Shown piece after piece: positions 4,034-5,038 of a stretch of 5,038 bases of DNA. The stretch comes from Phycisphaerales bacterium (GTDB lineage Bacteria > Planctomycetota > Phycisphaerae > Phycisphaerales > UBA1924): the NCBI GenBank assembly GCA_020054055.1, contig JAGVLZ010000058.1, positions 1-5,038 of the forward strand, given 5' to 3'. The notes below the pieces were generated by a model that ran no database searches, had not been told where the DNA came from, and saw nothing but the letters and a program-made list of their open reading frames with translations. Both the position numbers and the translations under genes were made by a program. Position 1 is the stretch's first letter, and every line of letters starts with the position of its first letter.

Positions 4034-4948
4034 ATGAAGACTCTTCTTGTGCTTGCCGGCGGGCCTGATGCCGAGCGTGAAGTGAGTTTGATGAGCGCTC
4101 GCGCGATTGCGGATGCGGTGGCGGCGTCGGGCAAGTACGCCGTGAATCATCAGGTGATCGACCGGATCACTCCGGCGAAGTTGAAGGGGATGAAGGGGGA
4201 GATCGTCTGGCCGGCGCTGCATGGTCCGTTTGGCGAGGGGGGGCCGATGCAGGACATTTTGGAAGCGGATGGGCGGCCTTATGTCGGGTGTGGCCCTCGG
4301 GCGGCGCGAGTAGCGATGGACAAGGTGGCGAGCAAGTGCTTCGCGGCCTTGGCGGGGCTGGATGTTCAGCCGACGTGCATCCTTAAGCCGGAGGAGGCAG
4401 GGCTGCCGTTGGCGTTGCCGGTGGTGTTGAAGCCGATCTTTGAGGGATCGACGATCGGGCTGTTCATATGCAAGACGGAGGCGGAGTGGGATCGCGGGTA
4501 CGAGTCGGCGCTCGCGTCGGGCAAGCCGTACATGATCGAGCCGTTTGTGAAGGGTGAGGAGCTGACGCTGGGGCTGATCGATCGCGGGGTGAAGGGGGCA
4601 TCGCTGAGGGCGCTGCCTTGGATTCATATTGTTCCGGCGGAGGGTCTGTACGACTACGAGGCGAAGTACACGCGGGACGATACGGATTACCGAATTGATC
4701 CCGAACTGCCGGTTGAGGTCAAAGAAAAGACGGCGCGGCTGGTCGAGGGGCTGGCTAAGTCGATGGGTGTGCGGCATCTGTGCAGAGCCGACTTCATTCT
4801 CGACGATGAGAATCGGGCGTGGTTTCTGGAGATCAACACGATGCCCGGGTTTACCGGGCATTCGCTGGTCCCCAAGGCCGCGGGGCAGATCGGGCTGGAC
4901 ATGCCGAAACTGTGCGCCCATCTCGTCGATCGGGCGGGCCAGCCCTGA
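4034..4948 (+). CDS. ddl: D-alanine--D-alanine ligase
   Basis: An ATP-grasp enzyme of the cytoplasm that joins two D-alanines for the peptidoglycan stem peptide. The ATG at 4034 gives 304 aa, the usual Ddl length, and begins with the standard MKTLLVLAGGPDAEREVSLM; an upstream in-frame GTG (3923) lies inside a hairpin and adds an unrelated 37 residues, so it was rejected. Key positions: E14 in AEREVS (substrate amine), LHGPFGEGGPMQ (62-73), K133 and EGST (137-140) for ATP and the serine of the active-site triad, E169 with the GEE hinge (174-176), YDYEAKY (206-212) with the tyrosine typical of D-Ala rather than D-lactate specificity, R251/D253 in RADF, E266 and N268 in EINTMPGF for metal binding, and S277 in HSLVPKAA. 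One difference from the common GEDGTLQ motif is GEGGPMQ. The gene ends 18 nt before the next start; the family motifs are complete, so it should be active. Confidence 0.96.
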   Translation: MKTLLVLAGGPDAEREVSLMSARAIADAVAASGKYAVNHQVIDRITPAKLKGMKGEIVWPALHGPFGEGGPMQDILEADGRPYVGCGPRAARVAMDKVASKCFAALAGLDVQPTCILKPEEAGLPLALPVVLKPIFEGSTIGLFICKTEAEWDRGYESALASGKPYMIEPFVKGEELTLGLIDRGVKGASLRALPWIHIVPAEGLYDYEAKYTRDDTDYRIDPELPVEVKEKTARLVEGLAKSMGVRHLCRADFILDDENRAWFLEINTMPGFTGHSLVPKAAGQIGLDMPKLCAHLVDRAGQP

Positions 4949-4966
4949 GATGAGTTGAATCACGAC

Positions 4967-5038
4967 ATGGGATCGCCGGCGCGAAACGAGAAAGCGGTGA
5001 AGGGTGCGGGCAAGCCGGGGGTGGTTGCGCGCGCGATG
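4967..5038 (+). CDS. 5' end of a gene after ddl, possibly ftsQ (cut off by window)
   Basis: ATG at 4967, 18 nt after the ddl stop, opens a frame that runs to the window edge; 24 residues are visible (MGSPARNEKAVKGAGKPGVV, then ARAM). They are basic and Gly/Ala-rich, like the short cytoplasmic N-terminal tail that precedes the single membrane helix of FtsQ/DivIB, and ftsQ follows ddl in the classical dcw order. Sequence alone cannot identify it. A weak GATGAG stretch (4949-4954) may serve as ribosome binding site, 12 nt upstream. Confidence 0.55.
   Translation, partial: MGSPARNEKAVKGAGKPGVVARAM

Noticed and set aside
3740..4963. 407-codon open frame on the minus strand
   Set aside because: It is antisense to the complete ddl gene and continues through palindromic repeats; its Arg/Pro-rich peptide has no recognisable domain, while the plus strand has all Ddl motifs.

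Overview
The window looks like a chromosomal piece of a GC-rich bacterium, most likely a member of the Planctomycetota (perhaps Phycisphaerae-like). This rests on the GGG/GCG-rich codon use of the cell-wall genes, the poorly conserved Pro/Ala-rich hypothetical protein, and the dense GC-rich composite palindromes; it is inference, not a phylogenetic result. The frame of the window is cell-wall synthesis and division: the C-terminal two thirds of MurB (1-573) at the left edge, and a complete D-alanine--D-alanine ligase (4034-4948) at the right, followed 18 nt later by the first 24 codons of another gene whose position suggests ftsQ. In the classical division/cell-wall (dcw) cluster murB, ddl and ftsQ are close neighbours, so the roughly 3.4 kb between murB and ddl reads as inserted or accumulated accessory DNA.

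The accessory part has four zones. (1) 491-1180, minus strand: an unrecognised 229-aa protein with disordered ends. Its 3' end overlaps the murB 3' end by 83 bp, and its N-terminal coding part contains a copy of a palindromic repeat that occurs again at 1307-1343. (2) 1181-1526: intergenic DNA with short repeats, one perfect DnaA-box-like 9-mer and a small hairpin just ahead of the next ribosome binding site. (3) 1527-3194: a compact plus-strand cassette. It holds a 192-aa protein with a glycine linker and a predicted winged helix (GTG start), then after 8 nt a 254-aa protein with an RNKRDVAH motif of HEPN-ribonuclease type and a C-terminal winged-helix-like domain. After 88 nt of almost continuous hairpins comes a 56-aa small protein, which is closed by a strong hairpin. 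(4) 3195-4033: about 840 bp without a credible gene, filled with modular palindromes (three composite two-hairpin modules, an inverted-repeat-bounded 86-bp element and two abutting hairpins).

The best candidate for an undescribed system is the pair 1527-2105 / 2114-2878. It combines a putative HEPN RNase-like protein and a DNA-binding-like partner, tightly coupled, with a small third gene, inserted in a core cell-wall cluster. A toxin/antitoxin-like, abortive-infection or RNA-level stress function is possible but unproven. The palindrome-filled zone is the second item of interest: its modules share an arrangement (AGAAGAGG, spacer, TTTCC, GC hairpin, GGCTAC or GGCGAC, second hairpin) although the hairpin sequences differ.
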